From NCBI RefSeq assembly GCF_958298935.1, contig NC_084922.1:7132501-7196500 (forward strand): a stretch of 64,000 bases of DNA, written 5' to 3'. Position numbers and translations under genes: made by a program. Position 1 is the first letter of the stretch, and each line of letters opens with the position of its first letter. Positions 10,969-22,602 of this stretch are shown piece by piece. The stretch comes from Phragmites australis. Lineage: Eukaryota > Streptophyta > Magnoliopsida > Poales > Poaceae. Below the pieces are notes generated by a model, which was not told the origin of the DNA, did not search any database, and saw only the letters and a program-made list of their open reading frames with translations.

Positions 10969-12933
10969 TACTTTTTGGTAACTTCGCTGGGGAGAAGCTT
11001 TTCGGCCATCTTCTAGCCGAATCCGAAAACCCTAGCCATGACGAACGGATCTGAAGTCGACCCCGACAACGTCATTGTGTCTACCATCGAGGAGCTAGAT
11101 GAGGAGGCACAACGAGAATACGATAAATACAATATGGAGTTCAACAGAGCATTCGCTTCACGGTACCAAAAGATGAGCCAGGACGTCATCTGAAAAGGAG
11201 GAGATTTCACACCTATCTACACCAAGCCTGAGGTAACTTTCACTATAAGTGACACACCTCTTAATTAAGAGAAAGTTGCTTTGATGATTGATCAGCAAGT
11301 AGGTGCTTCTGTGTATAATGCATTGGATAGGTTGTTACCTAGTTGTCTTAAGGTTATGGGTTTTGAAGTGCAAAGTGAAAAAGATCTAAAATGACCTATT
11401 TTTCCTCATGATAATGGTAGCAGTAATAGCAGTAAACAGCATGACTCTTTGCTTGCTAATGCATCGACAGCAGGTACACCATCTAAAGTTGCACCACAGG
11501 GTGTGCCGGTGCAACATATACATAGCCGAACTAATGCGTTAAGTTCGGTTGATCATAGTGCATTACCACATGTTCAAAATACTACTATACCCGAATCTAT
11601 AGCCCTTATGACTTCACCATATGCAAATGCTACTATGGTCAAATCGAGTGTGCCTAATATTAGCAATTACACTGGTATAGGAGAAAGTTCAGTAAATTTG
11701 CAAACACCTTTGTATCGCATTGTAGCATAAATTATACCTCCCATGCCACCTCAAGGTTCTGGCATCCTATATGGTCCACTACCTGCTAGTAATTTCAGTA
11801 GTTCTCTGCAGCATATAACAGGTACATAGCCGAACCATACTAATGCCTATGGAACACCAACATCACAATATTTTTAGGCCACAACAACCCGCTGATGGGA
11901 CATCCACTCGGCCTATGGCTGAGCCATACACATGGCCTAAAAATGTTAGAGAGCAAGTGTTTAGTGTTATGAGAGAGAAGTTAAGGGTAGAGCCCAACGG
12001 TAGAGCACATGCTTATCAAAAGCCATACCTCAATTTCTATGAAAATATTTAGTATCCCAAAGGGTTTAGAGTGCCTGAATTTATTAAGTTCACCAGGGAT
12101 GATGGTGGAACCATTTTAGAGCATATTGGTTAATTTATTTTTGTAGTGTGATGATGCTAGTGCTAGTGATGTATTAAAATTGTATTTAACTGGTTTACTT
12201 CTTTGGTACCTAATTCTATTAATATATGGTCTCAATTAGAGCAAAAATTCTATGAGTATTTTTATACTAGAGATACTGAGCTCAGATTATCATATTTAAT
12301 ATCGGTTAAACAAAAACACAATGAGCTTGTTGTTGATTATATTTGAAGGTTTAGAGATACAAGAACCGATGTTTTAATTTGACAATTTCTGATAGAGACT
12401 TGATTGATCTAGCTTATTCCGGTTTACTTTAACATTTAAAAGAAAAGCTAAAGAATCATGATTTCTCAGATATTAGTCAAGTGTTACAAAAAGCTCTAGT
12501 TCAAGAAAACTAGGTTAAAGAGTATAGAAATTTTTAGAGATAAAATGAAAGTGAGAGAAGATTGTCCTAATATTCACATGCTTGAATATAAATTTGAAAG
12601 TTTGGACGAGGATGGCGTTGATGTATGTGTGGCCGAATAGGTTTGGTCTTCTAAATCTAAACCATTCATTTCTATAGCTCTTAAGCCGATAATTCCTAAG
12701 AATCGGCAAGAATAGATTAAATTTACTTTTGATGTAGCAAAGTGTGATAGAATTTTTTATTACTTGCTACAAGAAAAATAGATTAAGCTATCTCATGGTC
12801 ATATAATTTCTCCATTAGATGAATTAAAGAGGCGAGCTAATTGCAAATGGCATAATTCTTATTCTCCTGCTACTAACGATTGCAATGATTTTTGTCAACA
12901 GATTCAATCAGCCATTAATGAAATGAATGTACG
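10969..12933 (+). pseudogene. Ty3/gypsy gag remnant (no pol)
   Basis: A likely primer-binding segment (TGGTAACTTCGCTGGGGA) follows the LTR at 10975. The reading frame starts at ATG 11037 (MTNGSEVDPDNVIVSTIEE). Domain-level gag sequence is clear at 11920-12500: WPKNVREQVFSVMREKL, then YPKGFRVPEFIKF, then a run matching the W-Q-LE-KF-EYFYT and DLIDLAYSGL blocks of plant gypsy gag. There are many in-frame stops and small shifts. No protease, RT or integrase follows before the 3' LTR, so the element is a non-autonomous or deleted derivative with an internal part of only about 2 kb. Confidence 0.75.
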
Positions 12934-13701
12934 TGATGTCACCTAGAGGGAGGTGAATAGGTGTTTCCTAAAAATTAAAACTTTACAACGGATTAAAGAA
13001 TCCGGATACTTGACATTTTGTAAAGTGTCTTGAATCTGGAATTTTCAACACATCGAAACATCCAATTAATATTTTTGGCCGAACAGAGAGGCCGATGTTT
13101 GATAAAACAGAACATTCCAACCATATTAGAGCATTCAATATTTACACCGGAACATCAAATTAAATATTTTCGGCCAAACAGAGAAGTCAGAGTATGAAAA
13201 AACCGGACATTTCGATATGTATCGGAACATCCGATCGGGGATATCAGAACATTCGATCTGAGTTGGATCAATATTTTTGGAAAGAGGTAGAGTCGAATTT
13301 GAAGATATGCTTTGATAAATTCCAACTCAAAACGGGATAAAATCATCCCTCTCTATAAATATAAAAGGTCACGACCAATTGAGAATATCTAACATCCAAT
13401 CAAACAAATACAATTTAATTTACCTTTCTTTTTTTACCCATGTTGCCCTAGTTCTCTTTTCAACCTCCCTATTACTTCTCATTCTTGATCTCGACGACTA
13501 TGGACAAACCGTCAGCCATATATGCTATGACGTGATCTAATGATGTGGCGCCACGACTAGTATTTTCTAAGTGTTGTCCATCAGATATTTAGATCAGAAC
13601 ATCCGATACTGATCGAAATTCGATCGGAGGATCAGAACATCCGATCCAGTACTCAGCATATAAAATATTCAGTGTTTGACACGATATCTTTCACGTCAAC
13701 A
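12934..13701 (+). repeat. 3' LTR of the gag-only gypsy element
   Basis: It starts TGATGTCACCTAGAGGGAGG at 12934 and ends GTCAACA at 13701, giving TG...CA termini and 768 bp. It is clearly diverged from the 5' LTR, so the insertion is old. The TATA box at 13354-13363 points toward the saposin gene, whose first exon ends at 13847. Confidence 0.75.
13354..13363 (+). promoter_or_regulatory. TATA box of gypsy 3' LTR, facing the saposin gene
   Basis: TATAAATATA in the context CTCTCTATAAATATAAAAGG, same position in the LTR as 10591-10600. Transcripts starting near 13385 would run out of the element into the host gene. Confidence 0.5.
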
Positions 13702-13712
13702 CTAATCTAATC

Positions 13713-13847
13713 TCCTGAACCTTTAAAAAATAGGTAATTAGTAATAATAGATACAGGAAGTCTTCAAGCTGCTCTCCTTCCATTCCATTCCAATTCCGAG
13801 AAAAGGGCAGCGGGGGAGTGGAGAAGAGAAGAGCCAAAGTCAACCAG
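13713..13847 (+). promoter_or_regulatory. Core promoter and 5' UTR exon of the saposin gene
   Basis: TTTAAAAAATAG near 13721 is a weak TATA-like box about 20 bases after the end of the gypsy LTR. The following exon, to the donor at 13848, contains a CT/GA-rich leader. Only about 146 bases separate the LTR from the donor, so any upstream regulatory sequence must lie inside the LTR or further away. Confidence 0.4.
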
Positions 13848-14474
13848 GTGAGCTGCTTATTGATTTCCTGATCCATATTAGCTGCATCTTTGGTACCGTC
13901 CGTTGCTTCTTGATTTGATTATCGCGTGCTGTTCATCCCCCCTCTTTCCCTAGCGAAGGTACATGGAAAAATGGGGTGCAGAAGAAAAGGTAATGAAGTG
14001 TCATGCTTGGTGAATCTGCTGCTTCAAGCATCTGGAGTGATGTCAACAGAGTAGTTTTGGGACCATTTTAGCCTAGTTTTGCTGTGGGGATGTAGCCCTG
14101 GTGGTAGTAATGAACTGAATCTTGTGGATTTGGTGCCCAGGATGCGGATGCATTGTAAACCATGCTTCTGTTCTGTACCCAATTGACCGAACTTTCTGCG
14201 CCAAATAGAGCTTGAAATGTACGGAGTTCTTCCATTACACTGGGCTGAATCTGAAACTTTAACTGATTTACATGGCGTAGCTAGAGAGGCTTAAGGGATT
14301 TGTTTGAGGAATTTTGCCCTTTGGGAGAAGCTTGAGTTAAGCAAATGACAGATTTGTCCCCAGTAGAAGAAAATCTTGACCCAGCTTTTCTGCATCCATC
14401 ATCCACTTTTATTGATTTTGCTTGTAGTTCTCTGTTAGTTCTGTTTCTGTAAACTGACCAAGTAGTACGCAGGT

Positions 14475-16180
14475 ATGATGTGTTCAATAAGGAGGCTCGC
14501 GTTTGTGCTTCTATTGGCTATAGCCTTGTCAATTGAGGTTGCAGAGAGCAGAGATTATAGTATCTTGGGTAAGTTTCGATTTCGAATTTGTTTTTTTTTT
14601 TTTGGTTCTGTTGGCATTATTTTTTGTTCCATAGCAATGGTATTTCTGCACGTGCAGCAGCGGTATGAAACCTGAAGTGTTGTTCTGCACTTCTGCTGTC
14701 TATCAGATATCATGAGATAGTGGTTGTCACATTTGCTTGGTCTAAATTTCGTCTTCATTTGATGAGTTTGTATTCACATTTTCAGTCATTCCTTAAAGAA
14801 AGCTACTGTGCCAAAGTCATCAGTTCTGCTCACCGTAGCTTTCAGCTTAGCTCCAATTTTCTTATAGAAATTCAAATTTCATAAGTGCTGAAGTTATGAT
14901 CAATCTGTTCTGTTGCATTGGTTTCAGCTCAGGATAGCTTGCCTGAAGCAAGCAAGGTGACGAGCCTAACAGCAGCCAATGGAAAGCTGTGTCAGCTATG
15001 TGAGCAGTACTCAACTATGTCACTGCTCTACCTCAAACAAAACGAGACCCAGGCTGAGATTCTTAGCATTCTCCAACGCACTTGCGCAAATCTTGCCCCT
15101 CTAAAACAGCAGGTATAGATAAATTGCAATCCCTGTCTCTAGGTAGCGTATATTCAGTTTCATCTAATCTACTGGTATGTTTATGGTTTACTCTGTTGCA
15201 GTGCATCACGCTGGTTGACTACTATATACCACTATTCTTCATGGAGGTTTCCATGCTTAGCCCTGAAAAGTTATGTGAATCGGTTCATCTCTGCAAGAAA
15301 GGGATGAAGGTTCGTCTACCCACTCGGGCGGATACTTGCGGTCTATGTCATCATGTTCTTGTTGAAGTTCTTACCATGCTTAAAGACCCCAACACGCAGG
15401 TAACAACTAATAGCCATCTTTCGATCTCCATCACCTATGTTCTGTGTAATGTTTCTGCTTTGTGCTTTGTTCATAGCGTAATGCCTTTCTACTTATGCTG
15501 TAATTTGTAGCTGGAGGTAATCAAGCTACTTCTCAAAACATGCAGCAAGGCAGAGAACTATGCACAGCAGGTTGGTTAATTTCAGAACATACTTGGAAGT
15601 TGGAATCTTGGATATATCAAAAGTGAATGCATCAGCCTGTAAATTAATGATGGTGGATCATGAAATGAAATGATTTTCCTGGTAGTTCATACAACAAAAG
15701 TCAATGAGAAGGCTTGGACTGATTTAACGCTTCATAAAGTAAAAACTAAAATAACTTCATTACTTGTCTTTTTTCTCTGATGTGCCTAAGGATGTACCGT
15801 GTTCAAAACCTTTAACACTTAAATTACGTCATTACTTCATTATGCTTCAACACGGACATAATTATCACTCTAATTAGCTTCTTGCCTGCAGCTTTGTTTC
15901 AATTGAATGGTAACGCAAAACACTGGCTTCCTCCGAAAATTTGACATTTACAACATTTACAAGTACTCAAGCTAGTTCTGTTATGTTCGTAAGTCATAAC
16001 AGTCTTCTAATCTTATTTTAACACTTGCAGTGCAAGCGACTGGTCCTCGAGTATGTCCCGCTGATTCTGGTGGAAGGCCAGAAGTTCCTTGAGACGACAG
16101 ACGTGTGCTCTGCAATACATGCGTGCAAAACAGACACAAAGGCATCAATGGGAACCATGCTTCTATCTGCCACTTTGTGA
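14475..16180 (+). CDS. Saposin-like protein with two SapB domains
   Basis: Five coding exons: 14475-14568, 14928-15112, 15202-15399, 15511-15570 and 16031-16180 join in phase to a 228-residue protein. A non-coding first exon appears to end at 13847 (CCAG|gtgagc), with its intron ending at 14472. Residues 1-25 form a signal peptide with a hydrophobic run (LAFVLLLAIALSI). SapB domain 1 has Cys at 53, 56, 84, 94, 118 and 124. Domain 2 has Cys at 139, 142, 170, 180, 205 and 211. Each shows the CxxC...C...C...C...C pattern of three disulfides, and exon borders fall at the same place in both domains. A glycosylation sequon (NET, residue 70) sits in domain 1. Saposins bind and solubilise membrane lipids for vacuolar or lysosomal hydrolases; the exact plant role is unknown. 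The gene is convergent with ETG1. Confidence 0.9.
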
Positions 16181-16349
16181 AGATGATATGAATATTTTCC
16201 GTACAAGAAGATGTTGTGAATCAGGATGAGGCTTATCTGCCTTGGAGATCGAATTGGGGAGAAAGGATGAAAGTCAGACGTCTGTTGGAACTCTTTCCTC
16301 TATTTCTAAACACTAATTGGTGAAGATTTGGATGTGTAAAAATCTTGGG

Positions 16350-16423
16350 TGTAAATAATAGTTGCAACTGGAGCCCTACCGACTATTCTCTAAATAATAG
16401 TTGCAACTGAGCAGCTGCAACTA
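16350..16423 (+). repeat. Direct repeat and hairpin in the saposin 3' UTR
   Basis: AAATAATAGTTGCAACTG occurs twice about 42 bases apart. The second copy is part of a stem, ATAGTTGCA...TGCAACTAT, with a 10-base loop. Its role is unknown; it could affect mRNA 3' end folding. Confidence 0.6.
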
Positions 16424-17027
16424 TCTCTATGCATTGGATTGAGAAGTTTTAAGCAATTATTCCACTGTATCATCTATTGTTTGTACTACTACAGTGATTT
16501 AATTCAGTGTTTCTCTGTTGCTCTGGCAAGTGGTTCATATTTTTGTGGGGGGAAAGAAAGAAAGAAAACATGTTAGTTCTAAGAAAAAAAACTTTTATTT
16601 TCCTTCGAAGAGGTTAAAGAGAAGATTTGAAATTCAGAAATATTCATTTCATTGATCATACCAAATGTAGTGATCAGAAATCCTTCGGAATTGCATTCTT
16701 CATCTTCAATCGAACTAGAAGAATGCAACTAAATTCTTACAGATGCTATTCACTTCTAAATTTCCATTAAGTAACTCCAGTTCCGATGATTTCAAAAATA
16801 CTATCACAAATCTGGCAGTGACATGCCAGTAGTTGCAAGAGTAAATTTCACACTTGAGCAACAGACTAAAGCGCAGAACAAACTTGAGAATAACATCACA
16901 TAACATTCATAGGATCACAGGAGTTGTTGCAGATCCAAGTCTTGATTTACAACCTCGTACTATACACATAACAGTGTGCCACTATGCTAAAATTGAGTTT
17001 CAAAACACATGCTAATGTGACCTCATC

Positions 17028-20000
17028 TCATTGCAACCTCTCCTTTCTAAGCCTCTCAAGCTCCTTAACCATCAGCCAGTGCTCCATAGAAAGACTCTTC
17101 TCACCAAAGCTTGAAGCCATTATTTGTGCCATTGTTAGCCATCTGCAGATCAGCGTAAGAGAATGTCAGATTGATAAAGATTCGTAAGCTTCCCTGCAAA
17201 ACTGTAAGATTGTTTGTAGCGTGTAAGACGTGGAATGGGCAGACCTGCTAAGTTCAGAACAACCCAAGCTCCTATCATTGCGCATGGCGCTGACCATTTC
17301 ATCTTGAATCATCTTCAATTAAGACACAAACATTACGCAACTTATTAACCATGTCATGCAAAATAGTAAAATTTAGAACTTTAGAGTACACACCCTTTGC
17401 AATCAGTTCAAGGCTTTGAGATCAGTGCGTTGCTAGATAGAAAGTGGAGTAAGAGATGATTACCTGATAAGTCTCAGGTTCAGTGGACTGCAGAAGAGAC
17501 CTAACTGTGGCGATATACCATCTCCAACTCTTAAGTTCCTCAGAACCTGCAGAAACTGCTGGGACAGAGGATGGACGGAAAGGCACTATCAAGTCAGAAG
17601 GAAGGATGTTTGATTTCCCCTCAGATAGAGTAAGTAGCTGCACATCAGTTGCCATTTCCAGCTTGTAGTACTCGAAATCATACTCAACCTGCAAGTTAAT
17701 TAAAAGAAATCGCTTATACCTTGAACCCAAGGCCAGCATTGCCAGTAGACTCACAAAACAAGGAATGAGGCTAAATATTGTAAGTAGGGGATTAGCACCG
17801 TCTGTGACTCCATCAAGTTCTTGAGCAGCATAGTATTCTCAACACCTTTAGATGTCAATGATCCTGTCTGCAGAAGAGTCTCATCAAAGGTCAGATGAGT
17901 GCCTTGAGGTAGCTGTAGAACTCCTGTGACCAACCTACAGCAAGCATTAGGGAGAGTATAGGTTAAAATCTAGTTATGACAATTGATGGGAATATCAGTA
18001 ATTGGATATTCTTGATAGGGCAAACTAAACGTGATGTACCTTCCTGACTTGTTGTCCTTCCTAGGTTGAAGTGTGGCTGTGTTGAGATACTCAATTGACA
18101 GAGGGATAGTTTGTGAATACGGCACCAATCTCTGGATCAAAGTATGCAGTTGATTTCCAAATATGGAAGCACCTTCTCTATTAAAACCAGTGAAATTCAA
18201 GGAGAGCCTGCCGACGGTTACCACATCCACCCTATTGCGAAGCTGCATGGAGATTGAAAGGAGCAAGAGTTCATTAATTGGATATGAATTGTCTAAGAAA
18301 AATAATCATGCAACAAGATAAAAGCACAGCGGATTGACTACTGGATGTTCCAAACCAAACTTATTTCTAATTCGTATAGTTAGGGAAGCTGATTAGTAAT
18401 ATAGCATACTCTGGATAAAAGATGCAACAGCAAAAACTGGGCTGCCAGTTCATCGTTGCCTAACACCTGAGTGAAATGTGAGAGCAGAGATTGTCGAATG
18501 CCTTTTAATAGGCTAGGTGAAGGCTGCACGATGAAAACCAAGAAGAAGATTAGCTCTATTAGTAGATGGGAAAAAACTGGTGAAACTAGTAAACCCACTT
18601 CAGAGTTGAAGGCAACAAATTTGGTGATTCGTACCTCAACAACAGGAGGCCTTGAAATAAAATCATGAGATGATAACTTTCGCCATACCAAACAATGAAG
18701 ACGGGGAACCTATACAATCATTTGGAGGAATCAAAAGTCAAGGCAAAAACTGAAGTGAAGTTAAAATTAATTTTTTTTCCCTGCATACATGAAATCAAGC
18801 ACTATGTAATGTGCATACCTTGCTGGGAGGCAGCTGAACTGTTACGTCTTCTATGAGGTCCAACATTATATCATCTGAATTATCACTAGGTGCAGCAAGT
18901 TCTGGATCAAATGTATATACACCTATGAACTCAACAACATCATTTAGTTTAACTTGACTCTCAGGCATATCATAAACCTGCAAAGAACTAAGGTTGTCAG
19001 CCATAAAGAACACAAAAGAGAAGCAAAAGAAATAAATTGGCCAATTTGCATTTAAATGCAAGATTCTAGGTGCTCTACCTTCACTAGACATGAAAAGGAG
19101 CTTCCAGGAATATGATGATCTCCTCCATTCATCTCTGGTACGCTCAATGCCATTTCTGCTGAACTAGACGAGGCACGAACATCATCTTCCTTCTGCAAAA
19201 AGGAGAAGGGAGAGTGAATCAAATTATCAGCCGCCTCATTTTATTTGTCTTCAGGCTAGAAGTAAATTAGGCAGTTGAAGCAGATATGGATGATTCAAAC
19301 ACATCATCAGCCATCATATCTAATTAGCATACTGGTTATTTTCTTTTTCCGTGGATGATACCCAGTTATATTTAGAGAGGCCGGTTCCAGGACAACACAT
19401 ATCCAGAGTTCCGGACCATTCAGACACAAGAATAAACCGAGGAAATTGGTACATGTTTCATCTACAGGATATTAGTCTATACACATGGTCAAGTCAGAAA
19501 ACAACATAGGAATTTGCTTTCTAACACAAATAATGATAATAATTTGAACTGTACACGTCAGAGTGAAAGGAAAGCAAATTCAATTCTTACCGCCTTCTTG
19601 CTGAAGGAAGAACACTCCCCAGGCCCGTTTTCTGAAACCTGTTGTGAGCAACAGAGTAGATGGAATTAGTGGATATTGTACAGTAAAATAGTGAAAATAC
19701 AATGCTGCATAAAAAATTGACAAAAGCATACATCCATGGCATCGTTATCTCCATCTCTCTTCCTTTTCTCTCTTTGTTCAGTTGTCAAGCAACCTGCCAT
19801 CGTGCACACGTCAGGTCCTGGGGAAGACTCCAGTGTCCAAGCATTTTGCCCGGGCGCCTGAAAGAAGCCAATTGCACAAACCAGGTGAATTCCATTTCTA
19901 CCAATTGGTCCTTACAAGAAAGAACTTTTAGGGCTACAGAGTAAAAACAAGTGCCCATGGAAAAAGTGACATACAGGCACACAATGGAAGAGATGGCGCT

Positions 20001-20816
20001 CCCAAAGATGCGAATCACACGGATGTGGCATTGAGAACGGTGAGAAATCAGTGAACTTGTTTGTCCTCCAAGTTGAACCATCCTACACAAATGATCACTT
20101 CAAATAAGCATATTGCAGCTTAAAAACAGCTTATGAGCCTCAGTTCAGTACCTTAAAAGCACCAATGTAGAACTCATTCCCAAGCATATCCTGAACCATT
20201 CCCCGGTACCGAACGAGGGTATTTGGCTTGATCAATCCAAGTTTTGATGCGTCCAACACTGGAACCTGGAAACGGAAATATTTTGGTGGACTTTAGAAGC
20301 CTCACTTAGTCACTTGCACTCATAATACAAAATCCCCATAATTTGTTCGCCTAGGATAGCAGGATATGAGAAGATATAGTTCAGTTCCTAACCCATTTGC
20401 TTTTTTGCTTTTACTGACAACAGTAAATCCAATCAAAGATTATAATTTTATTCTGTGATTCGACAAATTCCCTTTTTTTCTTCTCATTTTGCAGATGATT
20501 GATGCAATCTACTAAAGATCACACATTTGATGTGACCAGTCGATATTCTAACTTGAATTACCAACCAGATCAACACCTAACCTACAAAAATTAAGAACAG
20601 AAAGAACAAGGATTGAATTTTTTTTACCTTATCGAGCCCGTCTTGTTCGAATAGGAAGGAGCGGAAGAGCTCGCCAGCGCCCCAGTCCTTGCCCCGGAAT
20701 GCCGCCACCGGGTCGCCTCCTCCCGACTCCGCCGCCGCGGCGGCGGCCGCCCTCTCGAAGGTGGCGCGCACCGCGCCCAGCGGGTTCCCGACGAGGTCGT
20801 ACTTCGGCCCCACCAT
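17028..20816 (-). CDS. ETG1: MCM-binding protein (E2F target gene 1)
   Basis: Fourteen exons join in phase to 597 residues: 20816-20628, 20265-20152, 20082-19975, 19857-19732, 19638-19591, 19192-19079, 18977-18819, 18709-18635, 18523-18410, 18242-18040, 17934-17799, 17688-17464, 17312-17245 and 17142-17028. The protein starts MVGPKYDLVGNPLGAVR and ends LVMVKELERL-type sequence (LMVKELERLRKERLQ). It follows the Arabidopsis ETG1/human MCMBP family throughout: GKDWGA near residue 43, VRYRGMVQDMLGNEF near 80, KVYDMPESQVKLNDVVEF near 232, LGNDELAAQFLLLHLLS near 330, and VEYDFEYYKLEMATDVQ near 463. Length is close to the family's. MCMBP binds MCM subunits in place of MCM2, helps unload the complex in late S phase, and in Arabidopsis supports sister-chromatid cohesion. 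The gene looks intact. A tract of GA repeats lies 11 bases before the ATG and E2F-type sites lie further upstream. Confidence 0.95.
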
Positions 20817-20823
20817 CCTCTTC

Positions 20824-20826
<3 letters not shown>

Positions 20827-20861
<35 letters not shown>
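20827..20861. repeat. (TC)n microsatellite in the ETG1 leader
   Basis: Seventeen TC units, read as (GA)17 in the ETG1 sense, end 11 bases before the start codon. In plants (GA)n leaders can bind BPC/GAGA-type factors, and the tract length is likely to be polymorphic. Confidence 0.9.
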
Positions 20862-20863
<2 letters not shown>

Positions 20864-20927
20864 GGGACTTGGGAACAATGGCGCGGAGGAGGTGAGGCGC
20901 GAGGGAGAGGTATTATAGTGGCGGGGG

Positions 20928-20935
20928 TTTCGCGC
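20928..20935 (-). promoter_or_regulatory. E2F-type site upstream of ETG1
   Basis: TTTCGCGC (in TTTCGCGCC) fits the plant E2F consensus WTTSSCSS. It lies about 112 bases before the ETG1 ATG. ETG1 is by definition an E2F target in Arabidopsis, which makes a functional site likely. Confidence 0.65.
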
Positions 20936-20971
20936 CACTGGCGGCGGCGCTTCCCGCCGTTTCTTGCCCCT

Positions 20972-20979
20972 TTTCCCGC
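20972..20979 (-). promoter_or_regulatory. Second E2F-type site upstream of ETG1
   Basis: TTTCCCGC (in TTTTCCCGCCATT) is the canonical E2F word, about 156 bases before the ATG. A near match, CTTCCCGCC, is at 20950-20958, so three related words cluster within 52 bases. Confidence 0.7.
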
Positions 20980-21127
20980 CATTGCTGTTGGGCTGGGTGC
21001 GTGTTTCTACTGGGCCGGATGAAGCCCGGGTCTCTACTAGGAAAAGGATAATCTTTTTTTGTTTTTATATATTTATTTTTTAATATTTGCAAAAGTACAT
21101 GTCTATTTCAAAATATTGAGCGATAGA

Positions 21128-21424
21128 AATGTGTTACTCGCTCTTAAAATTCAAAACACTATCAAAATAGTAATAAATTTTTTATATATATGTTGTAGAG
21201 GATACTGAGATTAGTTTAAAAAATTCAGACAAAAATATCATTTGTATAATAAGAAACAAAAAATATAAATTTTATTGTAAAATTTGTCTTTTTCTCCTCA
21301 TTGTAAAAGTATTTGTTTGAGTTGAATTTTTATAAAAGATAGATTATAGCATCCTCCAGACCATACTTTTTTTCAGAAAACTATTTGACAGTGTTTTGAA
21401 TTTTGAAAGCAACAGAATACATTG
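21128..21424. mobile_element. Fold-back MITE between ETG1 and UXT
   Basis: Two arms of about 44 bases are inverted copies: 21128-21171 contains AAAATTCAAAACACTATCAA, and 21381-21424 contains TTGACAGTGTTTTGAATTTT. Weak similarity continues outward (CGATAG on both sides). The interior is AT-rich with no ORF. No target duplication could be fixed, so the superfamily is unknown. Confidence 0.6.
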
Positions 21425-22602
21425 TTTTTTATTTTTTAAGCTATCGTTTATTGGAAGGGCGTTATCTTTATTTTTTTAAGTGTCGTTCGTTGAAAAGTAG
21501 ATATGGGCGATGGTAGTCTCGATGTTTAATATTTTAAAATATGTATGTATTTTTGTAAATATTGAAAAAAAAAAAGGAAAAGGACGCGGTGTGGTGGTGG
21601 TCGCCGGCGCGTTCACGCACGTCAAGGCCCGCCCATCACGCCGCTCGTCATGCCTTGGCATCAGAAGATTTGGGACCCGGAACCACGGCTACCGGCCTCC
21701 GTCTCGATCGACCGGTGTGACGACGAATCACGCGCCGTTTGGACCTGTTAGTAGGCGCGTTGCTGGTACACTTTTCTTTATTTTTAGTGGCGACTGTGAT
21801 TCTGTTTGTTTTTTATTTTAATTATAAATTTAAGCTAAAAAACAAAAGTAAATAATAAAAGGTCATAATTTGAAAACTAATTCTCACAATTGACACACCA
21901 AGTTGTACTGTGAAATTTTATAATCTTACAATAGGAATGAGCTTCTGACTGTCTACAGTAAAAACAAGCAGGGTCTAGCAATTACAGTTTGTGTAGCAGA
22001 ATTCTACTGCAAGACTGGGTAAAACTAATGTTGCACAAGATGCATCCGTGCAACAGTCAGCAGAATCGAGCGTACATGGATTACAGTAATCTACCAATGT
22101 ACATGGATTGCTGTCCTATGTTCACTATCCAAAATGGTGGAATAAAAAAATAACACTTGGATCAGACTTTCTCCCCGTGTGAACTGCATAAATTTCTTGC
22201 ACAATGAACAAATGGTCCAGTAAAAATAAAAAGAACAAAAGTATATAGCAGCAAGAAGCTAAGAGCACATATATCTCACCCGACTATTCGGTATACAAAA
22301 GAATGCAAACTACGTGTTGATATCATGTCCAGCTACCAAGTTACAGCGTGAAGCATATGCGGAACATACGAAAATACAACAGAAATCTCCTGTCCAGCTA
22401 GCTCGTGTATATAGCTTTCAGGCAGATCACCCGTCTGGAGTAGAGGTAGTATTATCCTCTCAAGAGCCATTTACTAACAGAACATATAAGCCAAAAAATC
22501 AAAGGCCAAAATTGGAACAGGAACAGGGTTGGCTTTCAACCCTAGTATCTGCCAACTAAGCTGAATTCTGTATAATACCGTACACTAACAACAGAGCAGT
22601 TT

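Noticed and set aside
20624..20982. Alternative ORFs at the ETG1 start with Arg/Glu repeats
   Set aside because: They are translations of the (GA)n tract in other frames.
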